Positions 9,352 through 17,715 of a stretch of DNA of 64,000 bases are shown here, piece by piece. Below the pieces are notes generated by a model. It was not told the origin of the DNA. It ran no database searches and was given only the letters and a program-made list of their open reading frames with translations. Numbering within the stretch: position 1 is the first letter of the stretch; every line of letters begins with the position of its first letter. This stretch comes from Citrobacter tructae (GTDB lineage: Bacteria; Pseudomonadota; Gammaproteobacteria; Enterobacterales; Enterobacteriaceae). Position numbers and translations under genes: made by a program. The stretch is from assembly GCF_004684345.1 (NCBI RefSeq), contig NZ_CP038468.1, positions 1 to 64,000 on the forward strand, in the 5' to 3' direction.

Positions 9352-9714
9352 GGCGGATCTGACAGCTACCCTGTTGGTAGCCCTATTCCGTGGCCTTCCA
9401 CAACACCCCCACCAGGTTTCTTTTTAATGGCAGGGCAGAGCTTTTCATGCGGTTCTAACCCTAAACTGGCTATTGTTTATCCTGGATGTGTATTACCCGA
9501 TCTACGCGGCACATTTATACGTGGTTGGGATAATGGGCGCGGCCTCGACAATGGACGAGCTATTCTCAGTTACCAAAAAGACCAAAGTAATATGATCCTT
9601 AATACTGGTGGTAGGCTCGAAGGCCATCATAACGGTATGGATCATTACTACTCAAATGGTAGTGAAGTACGCCCTAAGAACGTTGCGTTTAACTACATAG
9701 TCAAAGCCGGTTGA
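9334..9714 (+). CDS. Silent PilV C-terminal segment A
   Basis: Open frame from inside sfx site 1 to a stop, 126 residues, without its own start codon. It begins CQSGVWGGSDSYPVGSPIPW and contains a phage tail-collar-like stretch (LPDLRGTFIRGWDNG). It becomes the adhesin tip when Rci inverts the DNA between sites 1 and 6. Confidence 0.85.
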   Translation, partial: CQSGVWGGSDSYPVGSPIPWPSTTPPPGFFLMAGQSFSCGSNPKLAIVYPGCVLPDLRGTFIRGWDNGRGLDNGRAILSYQKDQSNMILNTGGRLEGHHNGMDHYYSNGSEVRPKNVAFNYIVKAG

Positions 9715-9719
9715 GGAAA

Positions 9720-9738
9720 CTGTCAATCCGGTGCCTGG
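9720..9738 (+). repeat. sfx-like shufflon recombination site 2
   Basis: 19-bp site, plus orientation, with variable bases GCC (CQSGAW). Confidence 0.9.
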
Positions 9739-9942
9739 GCTAATTCTGGGGAAAAAAAAATACAGCGTTACACATGGTCAGTAAATTCAGGGAATAACTA
9801 CGGCGATATTTGCCAGACTTCCTTGAATTCGAGCGGGTTAACGGCACAAGGTTGGGTCGCCACTGGATCTGATGCTTGTACAGAAGATAACCAAACTTGC
9901 ACTATAGATAACGTTAGATGTTTTGCAGTCAGACTGAATTAA
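9721..9942 (+). CDS. Silent PilV C-terminal segment B
   Basis: 73-residue open frame starting CQSGAWANSG and ending RCFAVRLN, with Cys pairs typical of secreted tips. No start codon; expressed only after inversion onto pilV. Confidence 0.82.
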   Translation, partial: CQSGAWANSGEKKIQRYTWSVNSGNNYGDICQTSLNSSGLTAQGWVATGSDACTEDNQTCTIDNVRCFAVRLN

Positions 9943-9947
9943 TTAAT

Positions 9948-9966
9948 CTGTCAATCCGGCGTGTGG
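9948..9966 (+). repeat. sfx-like shufflon recombination site 3
   Basis: 19-bp site, plus orientation, reading CQSGVW. Confidence 0.9.
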
Positions 9967-10170
9967 AATAGTGGTTTGAAAATCGGTTTTTTTTCTGTCG
10001 CTTCTCCAGTTGGTGTCAACAATATTACATGGGCCAGATATTGTGCTTTAGGGCATTACGGACAAGGTGGTGGATCGCAGATCTACCCAGTAGCCGGGCC
10101 GGATGGTGAAGGTAAGTACCTCTGGCAAACTAATACATTAGGCGGTGCTGTTATGATCAACTGTTTCTAA
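9949..10170 (+). CDS. Silent PilV C-terminal segment C
   Basis: 73-residue open frame beginning CQSGVWNSGLKIGFFSVASP and ending GGAVMINCF. Lacks a start codon; an alternative tip for PilV. Confidence 0.82.
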   Translation, partial: CQSGVWNSGLKIGFFSVASPVGVNNITWARYCALGHYGQGGGSQIYPVAGPDGEGKYLWQTNTLGGAVMINCF

Positions 10171-10189
10171 CTGTCAATCCGGTGTCTGG
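10171..10189 (+). repeat. sfx-like shufflon recombination site 4
   Basis: 19-bp site, plus orientation, variable bases GTC. Confidence 0.9.
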
Positions 10190-10465
10190 CGCAGGAACAT
10201 AGGGAGTACAGTTTTAACGGGTTTAATCGGCAACGGGCAACAGATTCCGCTGCCCACAGGTTTTAGCCAAAACCGATGCACCTGGAGTGTCAGCAATAGC
10301 GAAAATCCACATGGATGGAAACCAAATTACTTCGCCGGTCAAGTTGCTGCCGTAGATGCAAACCGAGTGGTTACATGCGGCTACTATGATGAATATGTCT
10401 TTCACCCAGGCACTAACCGAACGGATTTAACAGGGAAATGCAGCTTCATAATTAGCTGCTCATAA
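10172..10465 (+). CDS. Silent PilV C-terminal segment D
   Basis: 97-residue open frame starting CQSGVWRRNIGSTVLTG and ending CSFIISCS. No start codon; an alternative PilV tip. Confidence 0.82.
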   Translation, partial: CQSGVWRRNIGSTVLTGLIGNGQQIPLPTGFSQNRCTWSVSNSENPHGWKPNYFAGQVAAVDANRVVTCGYYDEYVFHPGTNRTDLTGKCSFIISCS

Positions 10466-10491
10466 AAATGAACTCAACAGAGTCAGTGTGA

Positions 10492-10510
10492 CTGTCAATC
10501 CGGTGCCTGG
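10492..10510 (+). repeat. sfx-like shufflon recombination site 5
   Basis: 19-bp site, plus orientation, variable bases GCC. Confidence 0.9.
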
Positions 10511-10861
10511 CGTTCCCCCTCTCCATCTGATGGTATTTACACCTCTCTCGGAGCGTTTAAAGGCTTTTTTAGTAGCAGCAACACAACTGGAAAGCAGTTT
10601 AAAATATATGCCTGGGGAGGCAATCCCCCCCCCAAAAAAATCAACTTTGGTAACTCAGATAACTGTGCCAATACGTTTTCACTGACAGCTACAGTTGGCG
10701 GCCTTACTGTTGCACACTCAATCGATGGTAACTCTCAGTGGCAGAAATCTGGAAGTTTTTCATTTGATGTTCCTGATGGCCAATCGTTCTCGATTACATC
10801 AAATGGAATGATGGCTTATGGGTGCGATTACGGCAGTTTTAATGTGTTTCGTTTCCAGTAA
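10493..10861 (+). CDS. Silent PilV C-terminal segment E
   Basis: 122-residue open frame starting CQSGAWRSPSPSDGIYTSLG and ending GSFNVFRFQ. It contains C8 and A7 homopolymers (10626-10639) that could be prone to slippage. No start codon; an alternative PilV tip. Confidence 0.82.
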   Translation, partial: CQSGAWRSPSPSDGIYTSLGAFKGFFSSSNTTGKQFKIYAWGGNPPPKKINFGNSDNCANTFSLTATVGGLTVAHSIDGNSQWQKSGSFSFDVPDGQSFSITSNGMMAYGCDYGSFNVFRFQ

Positions 10862-10867
10862 CCCATA

Positions 10868-11374
10868 TCATATGTTGCGTTTAAAAACAGCAGGAGAACC
10901 TGCGTACAACGTATTTTCTGGTACATCCGAACGTACTACGCTGTTTGCCGCTATAACGCTGTTATTGCCAATTGTAACGCCCGGTAAAACGACGACGCCT
11001 GCTCCTAGCCATACCTTATGGCCAATACTGATTGGAGCCTGAGTAACGCCACTACATCTCAATTCAGGCGAAGTTTCATGGCTGGCTGTCGTCAGTGTGA
11101 CATTCGGTCCAATCAGGGTATTGTCGCCTATCGAAATTGACGCATGATCGAGGAAGACACATCCAGTGTTGATGTAGACACCTTGACCGATCGTTATGCG
11201 ACCATATTCATAAAAAAATGGGGGGGTTACTGCGCTTTCGCCAGTTATGACAACCCCTGATTTTTTGAGCAACTTGTTGCGTGATTTTCTTCGAAGATTT
11301 GTTGTGTTGAAGAGGTTTCTGGCAGTCGGTACTTTCAACCTGTTTCTTAATGTACTGAAGAGATACGTAAGCAT
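10868..11374 (-). CDS. Left-handed beta-helix acyltransferase (maltose/galactoside O-acetyltransferase-like) inside the shufflon
   Basis: 168 residues with hexapeptide repeats (ITIGQGVYINTGCVF, ISIGDNTLIGPNVTL, ISIGHKVWLGAGVVV, VTIGNNSVIAANSVV) and a likely catalytic His in TTASHET. The end ENTLYAGSPAVFKRNI matches the O-acetyltransferase C-terminal signature (GsPAk). It lies between segment E and the currently expressed PilV end, inside the DNA that Rci would invert between site 6 and any of sites 1-5. A possible role is acetylation of surface glycan or LPS; that is inference. The substrate cannot be deduced. Confidence 0.82.
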   Translation of the reverse strand: MLTYLFSTLRNRLKVPTARNLFNTTNLRRKSRNKLLKKSGVVITGESAVTPPFFYEYGRITIGQGVYINTGCVFLDHASISIGDNTLIGPNVTLTTASHETSPELRCSGVTQAPISIGHKVWLGAGVVVLPGVTIGNNSVIAANSVVRSDVPENTLYAGSPAVFKRNI

Positions 11375-11428
11375 TATTAGCGGCTTCCTTTGCTTGTGCT
11401 TGAGGATTTATCCAAGTTTATCATTCAG

Positions 11429-12715
11429 TTAATTTTTAGCACACCACGCTATTGCGCGCATACACGTTCCACCCGTAACACCACCTCCAGTAACAAGTTG
11501 CCAGGCATTATCTGATGGTGATGGCATTGAGGAATCTGGGGCGTTCCACCCGTTACCACCTGTCCAGTTTGAGAGAACCCAGCCACCCGAAATCAATTGT
11601 TTTCCGGCAGGACAGTAGGCTTTTGAGTAGACGTATTTGCCACAAGCATCATTTCCTTGAATCATTTCAAATGCTGATACCTTGCCGCTGGACGTCCACG
11701 CACCGGATTGACAGGAAAGTACGCCGCCATTGGCATCGCGGCTTATCTGCCCATTCGGGTAACAAGCGATGCCTGCAACATTGATCCGATCCAACTGCAA
11801 AACCCCACCTGCTGACAAGTTGCCTGTTGCTTTGACTGTGGCACCAGAAACCTCGTTAGTTGCCGTAATATTGCGTCCGGCGCTAATGTCGCTGTCGGCA
11901 CGGACCGTTGCTCCTTTTACCTGTGCTCCGGCTGTAATGTTTTGGGTGAAACTACCGTTTGCACCGCTGACATTACTGGTAAAAATACCGTTTGACCCAC
12001 TGACGTTTCCGCTAAATGTTCCAGTCTGGCCATTAATGGTGCCGACACTGTTCAGGTTGTTACCACCCATGTCGATAGCAGTGTGCATTTTATTCAGATC
12101 GGGACGCCCATTTACCTGAAAACGGTACAGCCTGTCGTTGTCCTCCTGCGCACCAGACAGCTCATCTGTTGAGAGGAGTACTGCAATATGTCCATTACCA
12201 GAGGTGGCACCGTAACTGCTCAGCAGGATTTTCCAAGAACGCAGGGCACCTGTGGCGGTTTTACCATCATCAATGTAGCCCCCGAAACCGGTTTTGATAT
12301 CCCTTGATATCAGCCTCAATGCCTTGTCCGGGTATACACTGCCACCGCTGGATACTACCATGCCCTGTAGTAACTCCGTGTTTTGCCCATTCCTGACCAG
12401 ATAAGTGTTCAAACGCTGACCCTGACTGTTTGTTTCGGTGAAACCGGACGGCAGGAAACCCGTGTTTTTAAGCATGGCCGTAGTTATCACTGTCGGCGCG
12501 GTGGTACTGGTTGCGCTTAACAAAGTGGCGTAGTTACGACCGACGTATCCCCGTGCAGCAGCTGCGTATGTACTGATATGGGAGGCTTCAACCTGCCAGT
12601 TTTTCTCCTGCTGCCAGTCTTTGTATTTAGTGAGTCCAAAGACGGTCATTGCCATCACAACTATGAGCGCCAGAGCAACATCAAGATTCGCCCAGCCACG
12701 ATCGTGCTTTTTCAT
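11429..12715 (-). CDS. pilV: PilV, thin-pilus minor pilin and shufflon-variable tip adhesin
   Basis: 428 residues from an ATG overlapping the pilU stop (ATGA); an upstream in-frame ATG at 12730 exists. The N-terminal hydrophobic helix (LDVALALIVVMAMTVFGLTK) is of prepilin type. The constant region is followed by Gly/Asn-rich repeats around residues 225-290. The variable end begins at the sfx site (CQSGAW) and runs about 94 residues to IAWCAKN. In R64 the PilV tip recognises recipient LPS during liquid mating. Confidence 0.92.
   Translation of the reverse strand: MKKHDRGWANLDVALALIVVMAMTVFGLTKYKDWQQEKNWQVEASHISTYAAAARGYVGRNYATLLSATSTTAPTVITTAMLKNTGFLPSGFTETNSQGQRLNTYLVRNGQNTELLQGMVVSSGGSVYPDKALRLISRDIKTGFGGYIDDGKTATGALRSWKILLSSYGATSGNGHIAVLLSTDELSGAQEDNDRLYRFQVNGRPDLNKMHTAIDMGGNNLNSVGTINGQTGTFSGNVSGSNGIFTSNVSGANGSFTQNITAGAQVKGATVRADSDISAGRNITATNEVSGATVKATGNLSAGGVLQLDRINVAGIACYPNGQISRDANGGVLSCQSGAWTSSGKVSAFEMIQGNDACGKYVYSKAYCPAGKQLISGGWVLSNWTGGNGWNAPDSSMPSPSDNAWQLVTGGGVTGGTCMRAIAWCAKN
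11696..11714 (-). repeat. sfx-like shufflon recombination site 6, inside expressed pilV
   Basis: Same 19-bp sequence in minus orientation, inverted relative to sites 1-5. It marks the junction of constant PilV and the current C-terminus. Confidence 0.9.
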
Positions 12716-13386
12716 AAGATTGATATCCATACAGGTTGATACAGATTGGATAACTGGAAGAGACTCCCGCTAAGACACAACCAGGGGCCAAGGGGCCCCT
12801 CTTTTTTTCCGGACAAATGCCAGGTTAGCAGCCAGAGCATAAAGGCTGCAGCACCAAACAGAGTGGCCAGTGCTGCATCTTTCCCCCCCATCCAGGCCGT
12901 CAGACCTGTTATCAGCCATAAATCTCCCCGACCAAGACGCTGATCGCCCCGGTTTATCAGGATACTCAGCAACGTCATCAGGCCGCCCACCACAGCGATT
13001 TCCACCAATTGCGTATATACACCTGCAATCGAAACGTCTTTTGTTACTCCCCAAATAAGTCCTCCAAGTAACAGACGTGCTGTGAAAGTACGTGGCAAAT
13101 ATCCACTGACTGCGTCGGTGATACCGGACTGAAGCAGGAAGCCCATCATCATGATGGCAGCAGCCCGATCGGCAATTGGAGTCGGTGACAGGGCAGCGAT
13201 CATACTGAACGTGGCGAAAAGCCAAATCCCAGCAGTTAGAAGCGAGTTCCGCTCCTTACTATGAGCAGTGGTATCTTCCAGAAAGTCGAGTACTCTCCAC
13301 ATCAGGCATCTGCCAATTAGCGCAAAACCCAGCAGTAACGGCAGGCTCCATGCTGTTGCCAGGCTGGTGACTATGATGGTTCGCAT
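12712..13386 (-). CDS. pilU: PilU, type IV prepilin peptidase
   Basis: 224 residues with about six transmembrane segments. The two catalytic Asp motifs of aspartic prepilin peptidases are recognisable: ITDAVSGYLP (about residue 90) and GRGDLWL (about residue 154). It lacks the N-terminal cytoplasmic methylase domain, as in R64 PilU. Processes PilS and probably PilV at the inner membrane. Overlaps pilT and pilV. Confidence 0.9.
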   Translation of the reverse strand: MRTIIVTSLATAWSLPLLLGFALIGRCLMWRVLDFLEDTTAHSKERNSLLTAGIWLFATFSMIAALSPTPIADRAAAIMMMGFLLQSGITDAVSGYLPRTFTARLLLGGLIWGVTKDVSIAGVYTQLVEIAVVGGLMTLLSILINRGDQRLGRGDLWLITGLTAWMGGKDAALATLFGAAAFMLWLLTWHLSGKKEGPLGPWLCLSGSLFQLSNLYQPVWISIL

Positions 13387-13928
13387 ATTCGCTTTCCTTT
13401 CTCCTGCCGACAGACTCGAAGGCCTTTCAGTTCCAGATAGAACCCCCAGATACGGTTGGCATACTGTTCGCGAGTTTCGTGCCTGTCCTTACGAAATCCA
13501 GCGTTGTAAGACCCGAGGCAATTCCATGTCACACCACATACCTGAAAGTGGCTGGCCAGTATCCACGCCCCGATCTGAATATTCAGACAGGGTCGTTTCA
13601 GCAGGTCTTCTGCACTCTGGATGATGCCCATTCGGATGAGCTTTGGCACATGGGTTGAATTTATCTGCATCAACCCATAGTCCGTGCTGACCGGATTGCC
13701 CTTTTTATCCCTGTTAGTGTTTGTGACCCATGGTCGGAGCCAGGACTCCCCTTTGGCCATTGCCTTAAGCAGCAGTGGCTCTATCTGGTATCGGGCACCG
13801 GCACTATTAAAGCAGGCATCAAACGTATCAGGAGGGGAGTTCGAACTGGCCATCAATGGACCTGGGGAAAGGGAAAAAATGAGCAGCATCATTGCCAGGT
13901 AGCAGGAGAGAATGCGTTCCCTCCGCAT
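13371..13928 (-). CDS. pilT: PilT, lytic transglycosylase (IncI nomenclature)
   Basis: 185 residues with a signal peptide (to about residue 27) and an SLT/LT_GEWL fold. Catalytic Glu is in KAMAKGESWLRP, followed by DYGLMQIN and LGSYNAGF motifs. It opens peptidoglycan for pilus assembly. This PilT is unrelated to the retraction ATPase of the same name in Pseudomonas. Confidence 0.92.
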   Translation of the reverse strand: MRRERILSCYLAMMLLIFSLSPGPLMASSNSPPDTFDACFNSAGARYQIEPLLLKAMAKGESWLRPWVTNTNRDKKGNPVSTDYGLMQINSTHVPKLIRMGIIQSAEDLLKRPCLNIQIGAWILASHFQVCGVTWNCLGSYNAGFRKDRHETREQYANRIWGFYLELKGLRVCRQEKGKRICEPS

Positions 13929-13937
13929 ATCGTCTCC

Positions 13938-14552
13938 TTAGCTGTTAAGCGTGAAGATCAGCTTGTTAGTACCGGTACTCCCATTGTCAGCTGTGCATTG
14001 TGCGCTGGCTTCTTCGGTTGTCACGATTCCATCACTGTGTGCCGTGGAGTTGACGGTAATGGCATCAGCAATTTTGGCTCGGCTGAGCTGTGTGGCGAGC
14101 GAGACGCAGGCATCCTGAGGAACCATTTCGTAGGTCAATGAGAATCCGTTTGAGAATCCAGACACGGTTACAGGTGACAGTGTCACTGCACCACCCCATC
14201 CATTGTAAAGTGTGGCAGTCCCTGAAGAGGCTGTACCCCGTACAGTCATACTTTTAGGCTGGACTTTCATCTGGATAAGCGCGCCCATCATTTTGGCTCC
14301 GGAAGTGAATGTGTAACCATCTCCCCCTTTCAGCAGGTTTTGTGTACTGGTGATGAGAGATTGAATATTCGATGATTCCTTACCCACGTTGACGTTATTT
14401 TTGAGGGCGAAGTATCCCGCCAGCACAAGGCCGATGACGACCAGGACGATCAGGGCAATACTCCCCTGTTCCAGAAACCCCCAGCCTCGATGGTGCAACA
14501 CTGTCTTAACCGGTTTGTATGTCTGAGAAGTTGATTCGGAATTAAATTGCAT
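13938..14552 (-). CDS. pilS: PilS, major type IVb prepilin
   Basis: 204 residues from the ATG at 14552, chosen because AGGAA lies just upstream. A basic leader (HHRGWGFLEQG) is followed by a hydrophobic helix (IALIVLVVIGLVLAGYFALK), the prepilin layout. Two Cys in the last third (DACVSLATQL, SAQCTADNG) would form the pilin D-region disulfide. Main subunit of the thin pilus. Confidence 0.9.
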   Translation of the reverse strand: MQFNSESTSQTYKPVKTVLHHRGWGFLEQGSIALIVLVVIGLVLAGYFALKNNVNVGKESSNIQSLITSTQNLLKGGDGYTFTSGAKMMGALIQMKVQPKSMTVRGTASSGTATLYNGWGGAVTLSPVTVSGFSNGFSLTYEMVPQDACVSLATQLSRAKIADAITVNSTAHSDGIVTTEEASAQCTADNGSTGTNKLIFTLNS

Positions 14553-14565
14553 GATTTTTCCTCGT

Positions 14566-15660
14566 TTAAAAAGCGCCCGACGAGCTGTTAAGGGCATTGA
14601 TATCCATAACGACAAGGACCAGAAGCAAAAGCATCAGGATCATTGCCAGGAACATGAGACCGCGGATAACGACTGCACGTTTTGCTACTCGCTCCAGAGT
14701 TTGTTCAAGCCAGCGCTGGCCGTAGTTAATTATGATTTCATCATCGCCGTCCCCCTGTAGAAGGGAGAGAAAGTTGGCAGCTTCCTGCGACGGAAAGTCA
14801 TAACCGCAATCTTTCAGGGCCAGCCCGAAATGTTTACCTTCACGAACGTGTTCGGTAATTGCTTCGATACGCACAGCAAGCCAGGGGGATGCCGTTTCCT
14901 GCAGAATCTCCAGCGCGTCTTTAGTTTTGACACCGGACTGCAGTAGTGCACCGATGTTCAACAGGAAAGTTGCACCCTGAATATCCTTATAAACCGACCA
15001 TGGCATCAGACCGTCGAATGCACGGCGAAGTTTGTCGGGGCGGTGCCAGCGGGGGAGTGACCAGATAGTCCAGATAGTTGATGCGATAGTAGCGATGGCA
15101 GTTATTACGCCATATTCACTGAAATACAGCGAGATACCATAAAGAAAGCCGAGTGCACCGGTCCAGTTCTCTGGCGGGCTGATTTCTGTCAACGTGGGAA
15201 GTAACTCAGTATTCAGCACATAAATGGTGCTGGCCATCATGATGGCAAAGCCGATCGGATAGATGGCCATCTGCCATACTGCAGCACGAATACGCTTACC
15301 GGCGCTGGTCAGAGCACAGGCGTATCTTAGCGCGCGTGGTAGTGACTCACTGCGTATGCCTGCGCTTATGACGGACGCTTCTGCGGCCGGTAGCCATCGG
15401 GAGAGCGTACGCTCCAGCGTTTTTTCCCCGCTGTTTTCCCTTAAGGCATCAACACAGTCATCCGTCAGCTCAACGTAGGGATGCCAGTTCTGGCCGAAGT
15501 TTGTCCAAGCATTGCGCATTTTCTCCAGTGAAGGCTTAAGTTGTTGCTGGTTTTCAATCAGAAATCGCAGGGCATCATAGAACTGAACACGGTATCGACC
15601 GCTGAACGTCTTGCGAACCAGGGTATATCGGAGTCGTTTCAGGACGTGCATTTCACGCAT
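14566..15660 (-). CDS. pilR: PilR, GspF-type inner-membrane platform protein
   Basis: About 364 residues. The ATG at 15660 sits six bases after GGAGG; the adjacent ATG at 15663 is the alternative. T2SF domains and three hydrophobic segments are visible, the last near the C-terminus (LMFLAMILMLLLLVLVVMDI). Works with the ATPase PilQ to polymerise PilS. Overlaps the pilQ stop. Confidence 0.9.
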   Translation of the reverse strand: MREMHVLKRLRYTLVRKTFSGRYRVQFYDALRFLIENQQQLKPSLEKMRNAWTNFGQNWHPYVELTDDCVDALRENSGEKTLERTLSRWLPAAEASVISAGIRSESLPRALRYACALTSAGKRIRAAVWQMAIYPIGFAIMMASTIYVLNTELLPTLTEISPPENWTGALGFLYGISLYFSEYGVITAIATIASTIWTIWSLPRWHRPDKLRRAFDGLMPWSVYKDIQGATFLLNIGALLQSGVKTKDALEILQETASPWLAVRIEAITEHVREGKHFGLALKDCGYDFPSQEAANFLSLLQGDGDDEIIINYGQRWLEQTLERVAKRAVVIRGLMFLAMILMLLLLVLVVMDINALNSSSGAF

Positions 15661-17212
15661 CATCCACCTCCAGACGTTCATCTTCATCGAGCGGAATGAT
15701 ACGGTTGGCCATCAGCGGGTCGACCAGTCCTTCGTTGATTTTATGCAGGACGTGCCGGACACGGCTGATCCCCTGCATGTGATTTATCCAGTATTGGCGC
15801 GCCGCGACTTTGCCGTCTGTTTTCAGCAGCTTAAAAAGACGGTTATTGGTCTCGATAACCTCGGCAATGACGGTACGCCCCCTGATCCCCTGACCGACTT
15901 TACCGCGAACCTGACCGTTTATCTCCACCACTTGTGTACATGCTTCACATCCCTCTGGGTTGTGGAAATAGAGCTTATCGGTCGAACAGATACCTTCAAT
16001 GTTGCAGTATTTCTCCAGCCAGTCCTTTTCCTCGAGAGTCAGGCTGGCGACCTTATCCTGCCAGGATATACGACATTCAGGACATAGCGTGGGCACCAGG
16101 CGCTGGCTGATAAGTCCAATCAATAACTGGGCATCACACAGCAGATTTTCGTTAATGCCGAGCGTAACCATGCGTTCCGGGATACCGAGTGCAGAGTTTG
16201 TGTGTAGCGTAGTCATCACCAGGTGTCCGGTCTGGGCGGCATAAATGGTGGCCAGCATCGAGATAAGGTCGCGCATTTCCTGCATCATGATTGAGTCAGG
16301 GTCCAGTCGCAAAGCTGACGAGATGGCTTTTCCCCAGGCGATATGTACTGCTTCTTCATCAGATTTGTCGCAGATGATCGGGGTCTGAACAGCACCCACG
16401 ACCTGTCCCTCAAGCGGATCTTCAATGGTCAGAAGGTGTTGCCCGGGGTTGGTATCGAGGTATACCCGACAGGCGGTACGCAGCGTAGTGGACTTACCAG
16501 AACCGGTAGGTCCCGAGAGAATGATTTTCCCTTCAGGGCGGTCAATCATGCGTATCAGTAGCTTGATTTGTTCGGGCAAATACCCCAGTTGTAGAAAGTC
16601 AGGTACGTTATTGCCGTCATCCGGGATAAGGCGCATTACCGCAATCAGACCATCGCCAGTTGGACGGTGGCTGTAGCGGGCACCAAACAGGCCTATTTTC
16701 CGCATCATGGCTGGAGAGAGTCGTGCATCCTGCTCACGGTGTGGGTAGAAACTGGTTTCTGACACATCCGACATAGAGAGAATACAGGTGGCACAGAGGG
16801 ACATTCCTTCCTCTCTCTGACGTTCATCCACCACATGTAAATAGCCGTGAACCCGCATTTTGACCTGGAAGAGCGAGTCTGAAATCAGGAAGTGAATATC
16901 TGAGGAGCCGAGCTTTCTGGCCACTGAGAAATAGTTCAGGATCCGTTGCTCACTGTGGCTGCTGTCGCCACCCAGATCTGCCAGCGTCAAACCAGCCTTA
17001 TCGCTGGCCTGAGGTTGAGCAGCCTGGTTTTTTTTCGCCTCACGTAAGTCCGAGAGAGTAACAAAACGATGTTTGATCCCTGGATGCTTATTCATTAAAT
17101 CCATCAGCGCGGCCTGTACACCTGGGTCGCCTCGCTGGTTGGTGTCGATAAGGATTTCTTTCTTTTCTCCGTCATCAAACAGCAGGAGGGATTCTGCAGT
17201 AATAGCGTTCAT
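15653..17212 (-). CDS. pilQ: PilQ, pilus assembly ATPase (GspE/PilB type)
   Basis: 519 residues. Walker A is GPTGSGKSTT (about residue 238). The Asp box and Walker B region is DPDSIMMQEMRD, and the His box is GHLVMTTLHTNSA. A Cys pair CPECR near 375 and a second pair CEACTQ near 430 form a zinc-binding-like insertion seen in GspE proteins. In IncI plasmids PilQ is this ATPase, not a secretin (PilN here). Confidence 0.92.
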   Translation of the reverse strand: MNAITAESLLLFDDGEKKEILIDTNQRGDPGVQAALMDLMNKHPGIKHRFVTLSDLREAKKNQAAQPQASDKAGLTLADLGGDSSHSEQRILNYFSVARKLGSSDIHFLISDSLFQVKMRVHGYLHVVDERQREEGMSLCATCILSMSDVSETSFYPHREQDARLSPAMMRKIGLFGARYSHRPTGDGLIAVMRLIPDDGNNVPDFLQLGYLPEQIKLLIRMIDRPEGKIILSGPTGSGKSTTLRTACRVYLDTNPGQHLLTIEDPLEGQVVGAVQTPIICDKSDEEAVHIAWGKAISSALRLDPDSIMMQEMRDLISMLATIYAAQTGHLVMTTLHTNSALGIPERMVTLGINENLLCDAQLLIGLISQRLVPTLCPECRISWQDKVASLTLEEKDWLEKYCNIEGICSTDKLYFHNPEGCEACTQVVEINGQVRGKVGQGIRGRTVIAEVIETNNRLFKLLKTDGKVAARQYWINHMQGISRVRHVLHKINEGLVDPLMANRIIPLDEDERLEVDDA

Positions 17213-17214
17213 GG

Positions 17215-17715
17215 TTAGTCTCCGAAAGCAAGCAGAGTGCCATCGCTGAGTGTGACACCGGCAAGCGTAATACTCCTGACAGTGCTCTCCAGACCAGGAA
17301 TACGGCTCCCCGGCGATACAACCAGTGACTGTCCTGATGGTAGTTGTAGTGTGGCGCGGAGTTTTTGGTCGCGACCGTTGATTTCCAGCACGACAGGACG
17401 ATTATTTGCGGGAACTGTGCGTGCAGGTTGGCCGGGCAGTGAAGTCTCACCGACGATAGCTCCAGGAAGGGAAGGGGCGACGGTACCGGCACCGGCTTGG
17501 TTTTCCTCCAGCTGGCGCTGAAGTTGCGCCCCCTGCACTTCTGCCTGGAGGATGATGTTTCGGATATGCAGTTGCTCAAGCTGACCTTTTGTCACTTCGG
17601 CTGGTTGTGATACCTGCTGGTTAGTTGACTGAGAGGCCTGAACAGGTAATGGACTGAATACTGGCAGCAGGAGCCAGAGTGTCGCCTGTCGCAGAAAGTT
17701 ACTTTGCTGACGCAT
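17215..17715 (-). CDS. pilP: PilP, thin-pilus biogenesis protein
   Basis: 166 residues from the ATG at 17715 that overlaps the end of pilO. It has a signal peptide (LLLPVFSPLPVQA) then a coiled-coil-prone region (residues ~30-65). The C-terminal ~90 residues match the PilP/SctD-like small beta domain (VLEINGRDQKLRATLQLPSG). Periplasmic link between inner-membrane complex and secretin. Confidence 0.88.
   Translation of the reverse strand: MRQQSNFLRQATLWLLLPVFSPLPVQASQSTNQQVSQPAEVTKGQLEQLHIRNIILQAEVQGAQLQRQLEENQAGAGTVAPSLPGAIVGETSLPGQPARTVPANNRPVVLEINGRDQKLRATLQLPSGQSLVVSPGSRIPGLESTVRSITLAGVTLSDGTLLAFGD

Noticed and set aside
9333..10510. Possible CRISPR array from regularly recurring 19-bp repeats
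   Set aside because: Spacers are 200-390 bp coding segments and the repeats match shufflon sites beside rci.
11429..12730. Class 1 integron or gene cassettes anywhere in the island
   Set aside because: No intI1, qacE or attC-like sites seen between 29.4 and 51.8 kb.
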